Source of the DNA: Utricularia gibba
Taxonomy: Eukaryota > Streptophyta > Magnoliopsida > Lamiales > Lentibulariaceae
Length of the DNA stretch: 34,387 bases
NCBI GenBank assembly: GCA_002189035.1
Contig: NEEC01000297.1
Span: 1 to 34,387 of the forward strand
Direction: 5' to 3'
In this document: piece by piece, positions 33,461 through 34,387 of the stretch
Layout of the letters: the number at the start of each line of letters is the position of its first letter
Position numbering within the stretch: position 1 is the first letter of the stretch
Notes under the pieces: generated by a model
What the model was told of the DNA's origin: nothing
The model's input: only the letters and a program-made list of their open reading frames with translations
Database searches by the model: none
Made by a program: the position numbers and the translations under genes

Positions 33461-33617
33461 TGTAGGCAGCCCCCGAAAACCGAACGATAATAAATACATC
33501 ACTTTATTTGCCGGACTACAACTAACTCTCGGTGCAAGCCAAACATTACCTTTGTCCCGTTCCAGGTGCACCCAAAGACCGCCTGCTCAAGTATAAAGTA
33601 AGTTGTTGAAAAAATCA
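33461..33617 (+). repeat. Second half-unit (~157 bases) of the dimeric monomer
   Basis: It starts at CATG|TAGGC and ends where GTTGAAAAAATCA meets the next marker. Both half-units are preceded by a similar joint: TTGAAAAACCATG here and TTGAAAAAATCATG at the monomer boundary. In B monomers the same half differs by CAACACCG, CGTTAATAAAT, CTTTCTTTGCC and a longer C-rich 3' end, so most A/B divergence outside the poly-T area lies here. Confidence 0.82.
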
Positions 33618-34246
33618 TGTGGGGTGCACGTGACATCATAATTTAAACAAATGCATCATTTTTTTTAATCGATTTGCATCCAGTTGACCTCATGAGCCAT
33701 ACAGAATCGGGGTCAAGGACCAAGTTCCCAGCGAGACTGGCCGCCACAAAACGAGAAGCGGTTCCTTGAAAAACCATGTAGGCAGCCCCCGAAAACCGAA
33801 CGATAATAAATACATCACTTTATTTGCCGGACTACAACTAACTCTCGGTGCAAGCCAAACATTACCTTTGTCCCGTTCCAGGTGCACCCAAAGACCGCCT
33901 GCTCAAGTATAAAGTAAGTTGTTGAAAAAATCATGTGGGGTGCACGTGACATCATAATTTAAAAAATGCATCATTTTTTTTAATCGATTTGCATCCAGTT
34001 GACCTCATGAGCCATACAGAATCGGGTCAAGGACCAAGTTCCCAGCGAGACTGGCCGCCACAAAACGAGAAGCGGTTCCTTGAAAAACCATGTAGGCAGC
34101 CCCCGAAAACGAACGATAATAAATACATCACTTTATTTGCCGGACTACAACTAACTCTCGGTGCAAGCCAAACCTTACCTTTGTCCCGTTCCAGGTGCAC
34201 CCAAAGACCGCCTGCTCAAGTATAAAGTAAGTTGTTGAAAAAATCA

Positions 34247-34387
34247 TGTGGGGTGCACGTGACATCATAATTTAAACAAATGCATCATTTTTTTAATCGA
34301 TTTGCATCCAGTTGACCTCATGAGCCATACAGAATCGGGGTCAAGGACCAAGTTCCCAGCGAGACTGGCCGCCACAAAACGAGAAGC
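34247..34387 (+). repeat. Partial satellite monomer cut by the right window edge
   Basis: A standard A monomer begins at 34247 with TGTGGGGTGCACGTGAC and is cut after AAAACGAGAAGC, close to the end of the first half-unit. The array continues to the right. Confidence 0.95.

Larger units (their letters stand above)
33303..33617 (+). repeat. Reference full-length A monomer, 315 bases
   Basis: This copy represents the common form of the right block. It contains 62 G and 79 C (44.8% G+C) and 14 CpG. In order it carries the CACGTG core, a T7 tract (T8 in most copies), ATTTGCAT, CATGAGCCATACAGAATC, the imperfect inverted repeat TCAAGGACC / GGTTCCTTGA, CATGTAGGCAGC, ATAATAAATACATCAC, GGTGCAAGCC, CAGGTGCACCC and GTATAAAGTAAG. 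Although 315 is a multiple of three, stop codons limit the open frames, so nothing indicates protein coding. Confidence 0.93.
25191..34246 (+). repeat. Homogenised right block of near-identical A monomers
   Basis: After the first copy, which follows directly from the disrupted zone, monomers start at 25465, 25783, 26097, 26412, 26720, 27036, 27344, 27655, 27969, 28280, 28593, 28906, 29221, 29529, 29844, 30161, 30476, 30791, 31103, 31417, 31730, 32046, 32360, 32673, 32988, 33303, 33618 and 33934. Lengths are 308-318, mostly 313-316. No B, A1, A2 or A3 marker is present. Differences are few and mostly 1-4-base deletions in recurring spots (CGGGGTC or CGGGTC, CCCCCG or CCCCG, AAACAAATGC or AAAAATGC). 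This is the pattern of recent local amplification. Confidence 0.9.
1..34387. repeat. Tandem satellite array, ~315-base monomer, fills the window
   Basis: The same block recurs head to tail, all in one orientation, from the first base to the last. I placed 111 copies of the phase marker TGTGG(G)GTGCAC; neighbouring markers are mostly 303-316 bases apart (extremes 291 and 318 outside the disrupted zone). No base range of 100 or more is clearly non-satellite. No transposase, reverse transcriptase, tRNA, rRNA or telomere repeat was seen. Arrays of this size and unit length are typical of eukaryotic centromeric or heterochromatic satellites; the location on a chromosome and the species are not determinable from the sequence. 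Neither array edge is present. Confidence 0.98.

Noticed and set aside
33461-33500. CENP-B box in the region CCCCGAAAACCGAACG (minus strand CGTTCGGTTTTCGGGG).
   Set aside because: The CENP-B consensus needs seven bases between TTCG and CGGG with an A in a fixed place; here only five lie between them. It is not a match.
33989-34225. Recurrent plus-strand frames of about 78-82 codons beginning at the ATG of GATTTGCATCC-region monomers.
   Set aside because: Same reasoning: one per monomer, variable C-terminus depending on small indels, no domain, no start-site or promoter evidence.
1-34387. CRISPR array.
   Set aside because: Repeats are ~315 bases and contiguous; there are no short conserved repeats separated by unique spacers and no cas genes.
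1-34387. Viral, bacterial or organellar origin.
   Set aside because: No genes of any kind over 34 kb and a pure eukaryote-style tandem array; nothing resembling a viral or organellar gene was seen on either strand.

Overview
The whole 34,387-base window is one uninterrupted tandem satellite DNA array. I found no gene, RNA gene, transposon or unique flanking sequence. Using the motif TGTGG(G)GTGCAC as a phase marker, I placed 111 marker positions by eye, from 41 to 34247. The typical head-to-tail spacing is 303-316 bases and the full-length monomer is 315 bases (example 33303..33617, 141 of 315 bases G+C, or 44.8%). Both window ends cut through the array, so it is longer than this window. A tandem array of this size and monomer length suggests a nuclear eukaryotic genome, probably centromeric, pericentromeric or other heterochromatic DNA. 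I cannot name the organism. CpG is not depleted (14 observed against about 15.5 expected per monomer), which argues mildly against an old, heavily methylated vertebrate-like or plant-like repeat.

Layout. 1..3445: mixed monomers with a divergent 'B' variant every 3-5 copies. 3446..8723: a clear higher-order repeat of four monomers (B-A1-A2-A3, about 1.24 kb) present four times; the last copy carries one extra A3. 8724..17053: the higher-order pattern breaks up and B copies become irregular, intermediate or chimeric. 17054..23532: mostly standard A monomers with B-type copies only at 20483 and 22022. 23533..25190: a disrupted zone of shortened, patchwork monomers. 25191..34387: a homogenised block of nearly identical 308-318-base A monomers with no B variant.

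Two structural points stand out. First, the 315-base monomer is itself an old dimer: its halves (about 158 and 157 bases) align without gaps over 140 positions with 73 identities by hand count, so the ancestral unit was about nucleosome sized. Second, each standard monomer carries a CACGTG core (GTCACGTG on the minus strand) and an ATTTGCAT octamer. Specific monomer classes of the higher-order repeat lack one or the other: A1 has CACTTG or CACTGA, and B has ATTTGTAT.

Much of the variation is 1-4-base deletions, often in homopolymers, and the disrupted zone reads like collapsed or poorly polished consensus. Some of the apparent length variation may therefore be sequencing or assembly error. 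The many 60-135-codon open frames recur once per monomer and are by-products of the repeat, not genes.
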